Origin: Ligula intestinalis | Taxonomy: Eukaryota; Platyhelminthes; Cestoda; Diphyllobothriidea; Diphyllobothriidae | Direction: 5' to 3' | Assembly (NCBI GenBank): GCA_036362985.1 | Contig: JAYGXS010000001.1 | Coordinates: forward strand, 36,068,847 to 36,132,846 | Length of the DNA: 64,000 nt | Shown: positions 11,996 to 22,700 of the stretch, one piece after another | Layout: the number at the start of each line of letters is the position of its first letter | Position numbering within the stretch: position 1 is the first letter of the stretch | Program-made: the position numbers and the translations under genes | The notes under the pieces: model-generated | The model's input: the letters and a program-made list of their open reading frames with translations, nothing else | Database searches by the model: none | What the model was told of the DNA's origin: nothing

Positions 11996-12579
11996 AAACA
12001 GGTCTGAGACATGCGCAGATAAGGGGTGATACATGCACAGATTGCACGGTATTTATAGTTCACAGCGGTCACCCGCATGCGTACTATAATTGCCAGTTCT
12101 TGTAGTCACCGTTTGAGGTCTTGATTGGTGCGGTGATTGCTCATTAATTGCCACAGCGTTCTTGTCCGCGTCGGATGCGGGTTTGGTAATTGCGTGACAA
12201 TTATGCCCGCTGTCGTCGGAGTTGTTGTTGCACTCAGTCCTTCCCACGTGACTGATTCTCTTGCTCAGTAAATGTCTCAGTACACCGTAGGGGAACGCCA
12301 AATCGTTGCGCTTCTTGATGAACTGGGGGCCTGAAAACCATGATTCAAGCAGCTCGCGGCTCACGTGGTTGTCCCCTCTTGCGAGGATTTCGGCCTCGGC
12401 AAACTTGAAAATATGGTCGGGTCCCGTTGAGTGAGCTGCAACCTAGGAGTTGGCATCTTTCTTCCTCACCGCCGCTGCATGCTGGGCCATTCGCATCCGG
12501 AGTATTCTCCCAGTTTCTCCGACGTAGTTGCTTTGTCCACAACTACACCAGATTCGGTAAATGACTCCAGCGGGATCAG

Positions 12580-13292
12580 GTGCTGATATTCAAGGAACGT
12601 GTAAACGCCGTCTTCCCGGACATTCAATTTACGATGGAGGAAGAAGAAAACAACCAACTGGCCTTCCTGGATGTCCTCGTTTGCCACAAAGACGATGGTG
12701 GCCTGAAGACTCATGTGTTCAGGAAAGCAATCAACACTATGCAAGTCCTGAACAACAACAGCAACCACCCAATCGGTCATAAACGCAGCTGTGTAAGAGC
12801 GCTATTCCGGCGGGTCAAGACGCATTGCAGCGAAGCCAAAGACAAATTGCTGATTTGCAATATGTTCGACGGCTCCTGAGAGCGAATGGTTACCTGCACA
12901 ATTTTGTCAAAAAGTGCATATGCAAACGAGAGAAGAAGCCAAGTCCAGCTGGCCCAAACGTTTGGCGAGCTCTTCCGTACGTGAAGAATGTATCGGAAGC
13001 AGTCAGCCGTCTACTCACCACACTTGGAGTTGGAGTTGCACACACGCCGGAAGCAAGCATCAGGCGCCGGGTCATGAGGCCGAAAGACCCACTGCCACGG
13101 CAGGAAACGGCTGGAGTCGTTTACCGAATCTGGTGTAGTTGTGGACAAAGCAACTACGTCGGAGAAACTGGGAGATTACTCCGGACGCGGATGGCCCAGC
13201 ATGCAGCGGCGGTGAGGAAGAAAGATGCCAACTCCCAGGTTGCAGCTCACTCAACGGGACCCAACCATATTTTCAAGTTTAACCAAGTTTAA
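12580..13292 (+). pseudogene. PLE reverse transcriptase end plus GIY-YIG endonuclease, frameshifted
   Basis: Two overlapping frames (12580-12879 and 12825-13292) together cover the RT thumb, the linker and the GIY-YIG domain of one PLE polyprotein. The GIY-YIG part is well preserved: Tyr of VYRI, Cys residues of WCSCG, NYVGETGR with the catalytic-type Arg, and MAQH with the conserved His. A single frame change near 12850 breaks the reading. The protein stops at IFKFNQV, where 'aagtttaacc' is duplicated. Confidence 0.75.
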
Positions 13293-13424
13293 CCAAGAAT
13301 CGATTTCCAGACAGAAATCGACATTTTATACAAAATGTGATAAACAGAAGCATTTCTTTTGATATACATAAGTTAGGTGTTCAGGTGCCGTTTAATGAGT
13401 CTTAAGGTTTCATTATCGGACGCC

Positions 13425-14800
13425 TTATGGTTGCCTCCGGTCTGTATGCGACTCCAACTTTAAGTGGTGCGAGCAGGTGGCCGACGGCCTCCGAGACATT
13501 TTTGACGTACGGGATTGCTCACCTAAATTTTTGGACTGGTGCGATTTTGTTGGCCAGCTCGCATCGGTTAACGAAGTTGCGCGGGTAGCCATTTTCTCTG
13601 TACACCAGTCCAAGGTGTCGTACTTCGGGAATTTTGTCTTCCGGTTCACTGCAGTGCGTTTTAACACGCCGATAGAGCGTCTCTACGAAACTGTGTTTGT
13701 TGCTGACTGGGTGGTTACTGTTATAATTCAGCATTAACATTTTGTTTGTGGCTTTCCTGAATACTTTAGTCTTTAAGCCATAACGATCTTTGTGGTAGAC
13801 AAGGACAAAAAACGAAGGTCGTTTGGTTGTACTCTTCCGCCTCCATCGTAAATGGTATTTCCGGGAAGACGCTGATGAGACGTTAGTTAAACGATAGCAC
13901 CTGATCCCGTTCGATTACGACGAAGGTGCCATCTACATTAAGCGCCTAGAATTTCAGTCCGTGGTGCTGGAAGCCTAACGACTCCAACCTTTGTAGGACC
14001 GAAATCAGTAAACATATTGGTCTCCGAGAGGAGCGCCTTCCTCGTGCAACCTGGTGAGGTCATAGAAGCGGACCAAGGCCGCTTCTCGTGCTCTTGTCAT
14101 GCATCGGTCAGATGGCTTTATTGCATTAGAGTTCTCTAAAGCCAACAGGATGAAATTTATTTTGCGTGTCAGCCTTTTACTGGGGTTGTTTTCACATGGA
14201 ACATAAAAATGGCGATCTACCAGTAAGTTTTTTGGCTTCTCCAGGTAGTCGGTTCTGTCCAATATGACCGTAGAACGTTTCTTGTCTGCTGACATGATGA
14301 CGCTGCCCCAGTCGGCATTGAGTGCTCTTAATGCAACGCGTTTGACCTTGGGGAGCACTTCCCGTGGTTGATGAGCCATCAGGAGGGACGATACCTGGTG
14401 CCGGATAAGGTTCTTCGTCTCCTCCGTTGCTTCTGTCTGATTTATGACTGATTCCACAGCTGCAATCATGCTAGCATGTTAAGCATCAGCAGCGTTGAAC
14501 AAAGCTTTATGCTATAGAACCTATATTTGCTCCTTCGTCAGTTCCTTCGACGACAGGTTGTGTACCGATGTTTCATTCCTGGATGAGATTGGGTTGTGCA
14601 GTTTGCGGAATTTGTTCTCCAGTGCTGCTTCGTGAATTGCTTGCTTGTCACGAACTCGTTCAAGCACTCTCTCCTGAAGATGTTTTGTGTAGTCTTCGCC
14701 TATTAACTCACAGCATCTGGTCTTCTCTTGGTCCATTATCTGACGGCATTTGTGCAGTCTCAAGTGGTACTCTTGAAGGATCAAATGAACCATTATTTTG
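13425..14800 (-). mobile_element. Penelope-like element, internally deleted relic
   Basis: Minus-strand order: N-terminal helical region 14793-14521 (LQERVLERVRDKQAIHEAAL, LSSKELTKEQI); the pre-RT block 14469-14005 (AAVESVINQTEATEETKN, SADKKRSTVILDRTDYLEKP, REAALVRFYDLTRLHEEGAP, where RFYxLxKxHK is expected); then an abrupt jump at about 14000-13985 to the RT end and linker (SNHPVSNKHSFVETLYRRVK near 13700-13640). The RT palm with its catalytic Asp residues has been deleted. Stops and frameshifts are present, so it is not functional. Confidence 0.75.
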
Positions 14801-15019
14801 CCGGTTTAAAACATTGCGAGCCTTGCTGCCTCCGTGTTAAGTAGCGCTTTGTATCCAACACACTTCCACAACCGTTATTGTCAAGACACGTGTGTAAAAA
14901 ACAGATCTGCGAATTACTTGAGACCTCACGTTTCCCACTGTGGAGCGCATCGTACGCAAGTAAATTGCCAATACAAACAAACATGCACGTCCCAGAGAAA
15001 TGGAGAATAAAAAAAATTC

Positions 15020-15100
15020 GATCACTGAGTCAACACTTTTATTTGCCTGACTATTCGAGCTGCATCGTGAATTCTCTTTAGAGACATAAACAGAAATCAG
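15020..15100 (-). repeat. PLE terminal-repeat scrap
   Basis: The 'cttttatttgcctgac' motif and the preceding 'gatcactgag' are the hallmark of the family A/B PLE ends in this window. The hammerhead-like hairpin is too decayed to pair. Confidence 0.4.
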
Positions 15101-15715
15101 TAGCAGAAACAGGTTAAAGATGCACAAAAATTAGCAGTATTATTAAGACACAGTCATTACTGCAAACGTATAACGATAATTCTTGTGCATTGATAGCTTG
15201 TTGACCGGTCTGCGGGCTTAAATCGATCAAACCTACTTCTTTTTTATAACTGCCTGAGACTCGCATGTACAGTTGTTTTGGCAGAAGTCGATTCTCTACT
15301 TCATAAACATTCCATGGAATTTCCGAAATGCGTTTTCGATTTGTAGAGTCTGCTTGAATGGGGCTGTTAAGTTGTGTATTTAACAGTTCAATCCCAATAT
15401 ACTTAAGTCGTATTAGCAAGTCCCCTTTAGAGCAAGCGTCCTTTGAACGTTTCTAAAACCTAAATAAATGACTACTTAAATGCTGAGCATTTTTTCGTTG
15501 ACTTTAAAATTCAAGGTATTTTAACCGCATAATGTGAACGTTCGGACTGACGAAAATTTGCAAACTCCTATACAATATGAAGAAGAAGGAGAAGAAGAAG
15601 AAAAAGGAGAAGAAGAAGAAGAAAGGATATCGTTCTCCTAAAAAAACACAGTGTGCGAAACACGATGCATTCTTATATGCATAATTAATTGATTAGCTGA
15701 TGCGATTTTTTATGA
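15101..15715. other. Intergenic with GAA/AAG microsatellite
   Basis: No gene is seen. Positions 15578-15630 are a simple repeat of GAA/AAG triplets, purine on the plus strand. Confidence 0.6.
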
Positions 15716-16434
15716 ACTGGCGTGGAAGCCCGGCTTCGCCTTGGGCTTCCTTTCATGTTGTTGTCCCATAAGTATGTAAACCGTATATGAGCACCTCTTA
15801 AAATGATTATGTTCAGTTTACTTAGGGGAATATAGGTAAATACCTTTGAACTCCCTCTTTGTCTATAGCTTTGATGCAGAACATGTGGCGTTGCCAGTAA
15901 TGGAACTGTGTTAAGGGGGGCAGACAGTAAAAAAACTCCTTAGGCCTTTTCCATAAGTCCCGGCTTCGCCCTGAGGCTCCCTTGCCCATTACTGTCCCTT
16001 ATGTAGGCTGACTGCATGCGTGCTGTATATGGGAAACTCTTACAATCATGAAGTATAAGGTGAATAGCTCAGCATTGCTAAGGTCGCTTTGACTTGATGT
16101 ACAATAGGTGTTTGCTCGTAAGAAGTAATTGTGGAGAAAGTAGCGATGAACAACCGTTATGAGAAAGTCCGAAGTCTGCGCAATCAACTTAAAGTAAATA
16201 TAAGCTATTCATGAAATTCATGATAATTACAATGACTAATTCATGCTTGATGAAGTCCGAGGGAAGAGCACGATTCTTACAGGTGAATTCCAGCCACCTT
16301 GAAGGTTTGAGCTTGGGACTTGTTGATGGACGTAGCAAAGCAAATCTTCAGTGGAAATTGAAGTCGCCGAAAATTAAAAGTAGTATCAGATATTACGATA
16401 GAAATGCACAACTAGCCATAATTGTGCAATCTAT
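15716..16434 (+). repeat. Dispersed repeat, copy 1 (matches 55186-55952)
   Basis: The roughly 720-bp block is closely similar along its whole length to 55186-55952 in the same orientation. Both start at '(g)aagcccggcttcgccttggg' and end just after 'ccataattgtgc(a/c)atcta'. Copy 1 lacks about 34 bases near its end that copy 2 has (55893-55926). Each copy contains two diverged versions of one sub-unit (15728 on and 15957 on), both opening with a 'cccggcttcgcc' motif. The open frames inside (for example 16211-16519) differ between the copies and look non-coding. It is an uncharacterised, probably non-autonomous element. Confidence 0.7.
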
Positions 16435-16489
16435 GCGAGAGAAGACTCGTATTACAGGAATGTCTATTGGTGAAGGAGACATATGGTCA

Positions 16490-16560
16490 ATCACTGGAAC
16501 GAAATTTATTTTATCCTGACCTTTCGAGCTCTTACAAGAGCCCATCGTCAGAAGTGGAGA
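16490..16560 (-). ncRNA. Hammerhead-like structure, family B
   Basis: Minus strand: CTGACGA (complement of 16545-16551), a U, stem II GGGCTC-TTGTAA-GAGCTC (six pairs, one G-U), GAAA (complement of 16522-16525). CUGANGA...GAAA is the hammerhead consensus and is intact here. A possible stem I pairs CACU upstream of the core with AGUG after GTTCC (complement of 16492-16495), only four pairs. Core and stem II are clear; stem I is weak. Confidence 0.55.
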
Positions 16561-17341
16561 AACAGTAACAAATGTGGAAGCTAATTGGGGCGTGTGTCTA
16601 ATAAGTAAAATTTTGAACGTGCAGAAAATCAATAATTTTGTGTGCTACCGACTTGCCACTGAGGGCTGTGCTAGTCTGTGCCAGTAGGCAAGATCGACAA
16701 GTTGGGTGAAAATATTTACAGAAATAGAATCATCAAAAAAACAACTGATAGTTATGATGGGAAGACCTCCGAGGTCGGACGATTCAATCAGGCCAAATCA
16801 TGCAATCTACACCTACGAAACAGGCCATGAGTTCAACTTCGCTGCCGTCAAGGTACTCGCCCACGCGGGAAACAAGACGAGCAGAGAATTTATCGAATCC
16901 TGGTCCACGGATGAGAATTCGGTTAACAGATTTGTCGAATTGGCGCCAGTGTACAAGGCCTTACGCTTTTGCAAACGATCACATTCAGATGCCCGCCATA
17001 ATCAATTGGCCCAAAATCCTCCATATTCATCCTTTTTTCGATGCTGACGTGGCCATTTGGCGCCCAAGCCTACATAATCCCTCTCTTCTCATCCTCCTTC
17101 CCTTCTCCTATGACTATTTATCGCCAATTCCTAGCACCATAACCATTCGTTGTTTTTTGACGATTCTATTTCTGTAAATATTTTCACCCAACTTGTCGAT
17201 CTTGCTTACTGGCACAGGCTAGCACAGCCCTCACTGGCAAGTCGGCAGCGCACACAATTATTGATTTTCTGCACGTTCAAAATTTTAGTTATTGTACACA
17301 CGCCCCAAGTAGCTTCCACATTTGTTACTGTTTCTCCACCT

Positions 17342-17371
17342 CTGACGATGGGCTCTTGTAAGAGCTCGAAA
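17342..17371 (+). ncRNA. Hammerhead-like core overlapping PLE start codon, family B
   Basis: CTGACGA (17342-17348), stem II 17350-17355 / 17362-17367 (GGGCTC with GAGCTC), GAAA (17368-17371). The ATG at 17348-17350, first Met of the PLE frame MGSCKSSKAQ, begins on the last base of the core, so the hairpin is also read as codons. Self-cleavage would separate an RNA near this point. The expected 3' stem I partner is degraded (GTTCTAGATA). Confidence 0.5.
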
Positions 17372-19202
17372 GCTCAGGAAAATATAAATTTCGTTCTAGA
17401 TATTGACCAGATGTCTCCACCAATATATATTCCTGGAATACGAGTATTCTCTCGCATTCGTGAACAATTCGGGCGCGAAGCGCTTCGCATAGCTCGCAGC
17501 TGGGAGCTTTTCTCCACACGAGAAGCAGCAGCCTACGAACAGCTACGTTTCCTTCACAAGTGCCTTCGGGAGGATCTGATGCAACGATGCCTCAGATATA
17601 AGGCACCAGTGAATGCGGCTATGGAGAGAGAAGATGCCAAAAAGGTTCATCAAACAGATGGTGAGAGTCCTCATTGATGACTGTCACCGACGCATAAGAA
17701 AGTACAAGGCCAAGATTGAGGAGGATAAAAGAGAGTGTTTCCAGATTTTCGGATATTTTATTTCCGAAAATCTTGGAAAAACGATCTCTGTTTTAACACG
17801 AAACCGGCACGCCAAAAAGGAAGATTTTGGAGAGAAAGCTGAATAAATTGAAACCCGCGGACAATACGAATTCTGACTTAGTCCACAATTTTTCGTCAAA
17901 ACAATTAACAGAGCAGCAATTACACGTGCTACAGCAGGAAGCCTGTTTAATACTGCAGATGCCGACCCACTTGACTTCATTGCTACAGTGGAAGCGATGT
18001 TGGTGAGAACGGAGGCAACTTACGACACTTAACATTCAATACGATAACGTGTGACCTCCTTGCTTATGGGTCATAAACCAGCCAGCTACATCTCGCAAAG
18101 TGAGTCAAAAGCCTTGAGAGAACTGAAGAAAGGTGATAGTATTATCATCTTACCTGCTGATAAGGGGCGGTCGACTGTCGTGATGAACCGACAAGATTAT
18201 AACGACAAAGCTAAGATTGACGACAGATCATTTTACCAACCAATACCCAATTCAAAAGCCAAAGCATTATCAAACCGATTGACTAAACTTCTCAGAGAAT
18301 AGCGGCGCAAGAATGTGATCACTGTGAATGAGTGGCGCCAAATGAAAGTAACGGATACAGCTCTGGCGCGATTTTATCGACTACCAAAAGTCCACAAACC
18401 GAATGTCCCACTTCGGCCAATCGTTGTCCTTAAAGGCAGCCCAACCTATAACTTGGCAAAGTGGATGTATAGAAAACTTAAATTCCTCCAAGGCAACTTG
18501 ATAAACTCAGTTCAATCAGCCTCTCGATTCCTCGAGAACCTACGAGGTCGGACAATTCAATCAGACGAAATCATGGTTTCTTTCGACGTGACTTCATTGT
18601 TCACATACATACCGCCAAAACTGGTGCACAATATCTTACAGGAGAGACTTGAAGAGGCATATGATGAGGCCCAAAGCCCACTAAAAATTGAACACTTTAT
18701 GAAGTTTTTCGAATTCTGCCAGAAAACGTACTTAACCTTTGCTGGAGAAACGTATGAACAGATCAAAGGAACTCCAATGGGCTCCCCGATCTCTGGCTTA
18801 GTGGCAGAACTGGTTCTACAGGAACTAGAAAACATCGCCTTCGCCCAACATGAGCCTGTCTTCTGGCGCTGCTACGTCAACGACACGTTTGTCATTATCA
18901 AGAGAAATATGCTGCAAAACTTCCATGACTTGCTCAATGGAATATTTCCTGACATACAATTTACACGGGAAGTAGAAAAAGAGCAGCCGCTGCCTTTCCT
19001 TGATGTCTTCGTCAAAGGAACACCCAATGGTGAATTCAAGACGACGGTTTACAGGCAGGCGACGAACACAACACAACTCCTAAGTTTTCACAGTAACCAT
19101 CCAGTTGCTCAAAAACGGAGCTGTGTAAAAACACTCTTCAAACGGAATTTTAACAGGCCACCAGAAAGCTATTTCGAGGATCAGTATCCAGCTATGACTT
19201 AA
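17348..19202 (+). pseudogene. PLE polyprotein: N-terminal region and reverse transcriptase
   Basis: Segments in order: 17348-17677 (MGSCKSSKAQ to about the first frameshift); 17613-17846 (CHRRIRKYKAKIEEDKREC, helical and basic); broken stretch to 18050; 18051-18302 (IIILPADKGRSTVVMNRQDY); 18315-19145, the RT. RT motifs: RFYRLPKVHK (about 18370-18400), motif A SFDVTSLFTYIP (Asp at 18585-18587), motif B GTPMGSPISG (18768-18797), motif C YVNDTFVI (18873-18896), then GIFPDIQFTREV. Motif C is normally YVDD; here the first Asp is Asn (GAC to AAC at 18879-18881), removing a metal ligand. The frame after 19145 is foreign sequence, ending at 19202. Confidence 0.85.
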
Positions 19203-19712
19203 ATATCTTCAGATTACTTAACATATCTGGTTATCAATATCAGCATAATAATTAAAGAATTAGTTCAAACCAAAAAACAGTTCAGAATCCCGGTGGTAAT
19301 AAAATGAGAAGACAATCGATTGCATCCATGCACGACTAGCAAACAATTGAATAAATTAAGGTTTCAATAAGCATATGGTTAATGAGACGATACTTCTAAG
19401 GTTCACCTTTGTAACCTTCAAAAACTGTTGGTTTTAATTATTTTTTGCCGAAGGCCAAGTTAGGTTGAAATGTCGTCCATGAAATATCACTGCAAGGACA
19501 GTTGGCATTCCGATTTAAGAGCAATAAATCAGTGCACGCAAATTGTCTGAGATAATACAAGTGTTACAGCAATGACCGAGGAAGCTCATTAACCAAGAGG
19601 ATTTATTTATACAAAGATAATTACGAAAGGCGCAGACATGAAACCGAAACCTTCTCTTTTTCGCTGAAATGCCCTGAAAACAAAGTATATAAACAAGAAC
19701 ATATTTTAGACC
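19161..19712. other. Intergenic between PLE and hAT
   Basis: No gene or clear repeat is recognised. The unique sequence ends in the left target-site duplication of the hAT element (GCCTAAGG, 19713-19720). Confidence 0.5.
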
Positions 19713-22700
19713 GCCTAAGGCAGGGTTCAGCAACCCATGGCTTGCGAGCCATATATGGCTCTGTTGATGATCGCGTATGGCTCTTTCAGAAACTTCAGAT
19801 TTTATGATTTTGGTAACTCTTTAGGGGGCTAAGTAGTGGGTTGTACTTGGAGCACTACAATCATCAGACCAAGTCTGAGGTTCGAAGTTAAGAGACACAA
19901 GTCATCAGAAGGAGTGATTTATTATGCACAGAACTCCCAATTGCAGTCCCAGGTGGCAGTGGCCACTGGCGAAGCCAGGGCGTGTGTTGATTGCACCCAG
20001 CCAGACTTGAAAGAGCTTGAGACAGTGGTGACAGCTGATTTTAGTAGGATTGCGGAGCAGGTTCAATTGTTCTGTTATTGGTGTCTTGCAATTGCCCGAG
20101 GGGATGTCGCCTATAGAGGCCGAGGGATGGACTATTTAAATGGCCCTTAGGTATTTGGACGCTCATGTATGCTCGAGTGTGTGTGCGTGACTGAATAAAT
20201 AACGGTTGCCAGGGCGGCGGTCTCGGGGCCGCGAGAAAACCGAAGGAAAGGGGACACTCGCGCAACTGTTACCGGGCTGCCAGACGCAGCTGCGGGGTCA
20301 AGCCTCGGGGACGGGGGTGTCAGTGCAAGAGAGCATTGGAACAGTTGGTTGTGGCAACACATGACTTTGGGACACTGGGTCTTGGAGAACGAAGGGGTGG
20401 ATGGCATGCATTGTAGCCGTCCACCTCCGATGACAAGCTCGCTAAATAACGGATGCTCTACTAAAGCACGACAGCCCGAACACTTGACCTCAGCTTGGTC
20501 AAGCTCACGCTGGCAGACAAGGCTATCTTACGTGCATAGGTCCAGCCGGCTTTGTTAAATATAGTGCCTCGTGTTTATGTCCCCCAGACGGAGAAAACAG
20601 TCCATTTACGAACACTTGCTTTGTGGACTTATACGTTGGTCCTAACATCTGACTGCATTCTTTCATCAGACGGATCGCACATTTTTAAATGCTACGTCCT
20701 CTCTCATTTGCCCAAAGTTAACCTCTACAACAAGGAGTATGGCGAAACAAAACGAAAATGAGGATAATTGTACATTTCAGTGTGAATGGGCCGAAGAATT
20801 CGCCTTTGTGCAGAGAGCAGATTATGCGGTGTGTCTAATTTGCAATGACAAGATTACATCGATGAAACGGTCGAATGAAAAGCGCCACTTCAATACACGC
20901 CATGATACGTTTGCATCAAAATAGCCTGCGGGAGATAGCCGAAAGAAGGCTTGCCAAGAACTAATGAACAGGATGCAAACCAGCCAGAATCAACTCCACG
21001 TATGGACCCTGCTAGGTGACTATAACTCCGCGAGCTTTTTCGGATCTTTATCAATAGTTTGGAACGGAAAACCATTCACAGATGGCAAATTTGCTAAAAC
21101 GTTCATGCTGGATGTAGCCGATAACCTTTTGATGATCTTCCGAACAAAGACAAGATAATTAAACGGATACAAGATATGCCTTTGTCGGCAAAACTGTTCA
21201 TGAGCGTGCCATCATGATGGCAACCCACGTGGAGGAAACGCAAGTGAAAGACATAATTGCAGCGCCGTTTTTTCCCTGGCTTTGGATGAGTCAACAGATG
21301 TAAGCCATTTTGCGGAGTTCAGTGTGATTGCAAGATATTCTACTGGGGATACACTGCACGAAGAAAGTCTTGCGGTTCTGCCAATAAAAAAATCCACAAG
21401 AGGTGAGGATTTATTCAAGTCTTTCATAGATTTCGCTCAAGAAAAAAACTACTTATGGATAAACTTATCTGACTGTGTACTGACAGTGCTCCGTGTATGG
21501 TGGGGAAAAACAAATGTTTTTTGGCGCTTCTCTGTGAGTATGAAAATAGACCCATCCTACGTTTCCATTGTATTCTATACCAGGAAGCTCTTTGTGTTCA
21601 GATATGTGACGGGCAGCTTGGCGAGTGATGTCGCTGGTCATCCGTGTGATAAACTTTATTGTTGCTCGAGCCTCAAATGATCGACCGTTTAAAACACTGC
21701 TGGATGAAGTTGAAAATAGCTATCATGGTCTGATTTTGCACAGCAAGGTACGTTGTTTGTCCAAAGGGAAGGTGCTCAGCCATTTTGCGGCTCGCCTAAA
21801 CGAAATCCGGATGTTCCTTGAAATGAAGGGCATTGAGCATCCTGAGCTAGCCAGAACTGAGTGGCTCCTCATGTTTTACTCTCTCGAGGATATTACCGAA
21901 CATTTGAACCAACTTAACGTTAAATTGCAAGGCAATGTAAATACAGTGTTATCCCTTCAACAATCCGTGTTTGCTTTTGAAAACAAGCTTGAACTCTTTA
22001 TCATGGATCTTGAAACAGATCAATTGCTACATTTTGAAAATTTAAGACGATATAAAGATGCATGCACAGTAAGTGGGTCCACTCAAAACTTTAATGTCCA
22101 CCAGCTAGTTAGCGTCACATTCAGTCTTCTACAAACTTTCAATGCACGCTTTGGAGAATTTTGAGAGCTCGCTCGTCTTTTTAAGTTCATCACCCATCCA
22201 ACGGAGTGTTCACTGAACACAGCTGACCTAGGTTATATTCCTGGTCTCTCCGTTAGAGATTTCGAAGAAGAATCGGCTGACCTTAAGGCCTCAGACATGT
22301 GGGTAAATAAGTTCCAGTCACTCAATGAAGATTTGGAAAGTATCGCAGGACATAAAGCCGAGTTGACAAGCGAGCACATGTGGACAGAAATTAAAAAACT
22401 TCAACTCGAAGACCAGCTGATAATCAAAACTTTGAACAAGCTTCCGGTCACATACCATACACTGCAGCGTGTGAGCATTGCTGTTTTGACCCTGTTTGGA
22501 TCTACGTATGCATGCAGCAGTCATTCTCACATCATAGATACATCAAGTCCACAATAAGATCACGTCTAGTGGATGAACGCTCCAACGCTTGCATGAAGCT
22601 TAACCTCACCAAATACCGACCAGACTATAAAACCCTCAGCGAATCCATGCAACGCCAGAAATCACATTAACAATCCATTTACTTAATAAAAGCGACATTG

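Larger units (their letters stand above)
11885..13330. mobile_element. Composite Penelope-like element: two inverted partial copies
   Basis: Minus-strand half (11885-12560): GIY-YIG segment VIYRIWCSCGQSNYVGETGR, a C-terminal tail with ELLESWFSGPQFIKKRNDLA, then 3' non-coding sequence and hammerhead region down to 11885. Plus-strand half (12575-13290): the end of the RT (VNAVFPDIQFTMEEEENNQL, 12605-12664), the NNNSNHPIGHKRSCVRALFR linker, a frameshift near 12850, then GIY-YIG again (VVYRIWCSCGQSNYVGETGR, 13109-13168). The GIY-YIG codons are therefore present in both orientations (about 12375-12560 and 13100-13285), nearly identical and inverted. Inverted partial copies are typical of PLE insertions. 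Confidence 0.8.
16436..19160 (+). mobile_element. Penelope-like element, most complete copy
   Basis: Layout: a minus-oriented terminal repeat (16436-16760, with hammerhead-like hairpin); a plus-strand C-terminal tail fragment (about 16765-17047, TYETGHEFNFAAVKVLAHAG, SREFIESWSTDENSVNRFVE); a plus-oriented terminal repeat (17110-17345); then N-terminal region and RT (17348-19145). The two terminal repeats are inverted copies of one sequence (16556-16745 against 17137-17345). The polyprotein breaks off at TLFKR (about 19145), before the linker and GIY-YIG domain present in the related copy at 39742-41030. Frameshifts near 17650 and 17840 and a stop at 18300 make it a pseudogene. Confidence 0.85.

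Noticed and set aside
13842..13897. CTGATGAG at 13875 as a hammerhead core
   Set aside because: It lies inside the minus-strand PLE coding region (FPE.PFTME segment) and lacks a following GAAA and stem II.
15578..15630. Lys/Glu-rich coding repeat
   Set aside because: It is a GAA/AAG microsatellite without an enclosing gene.
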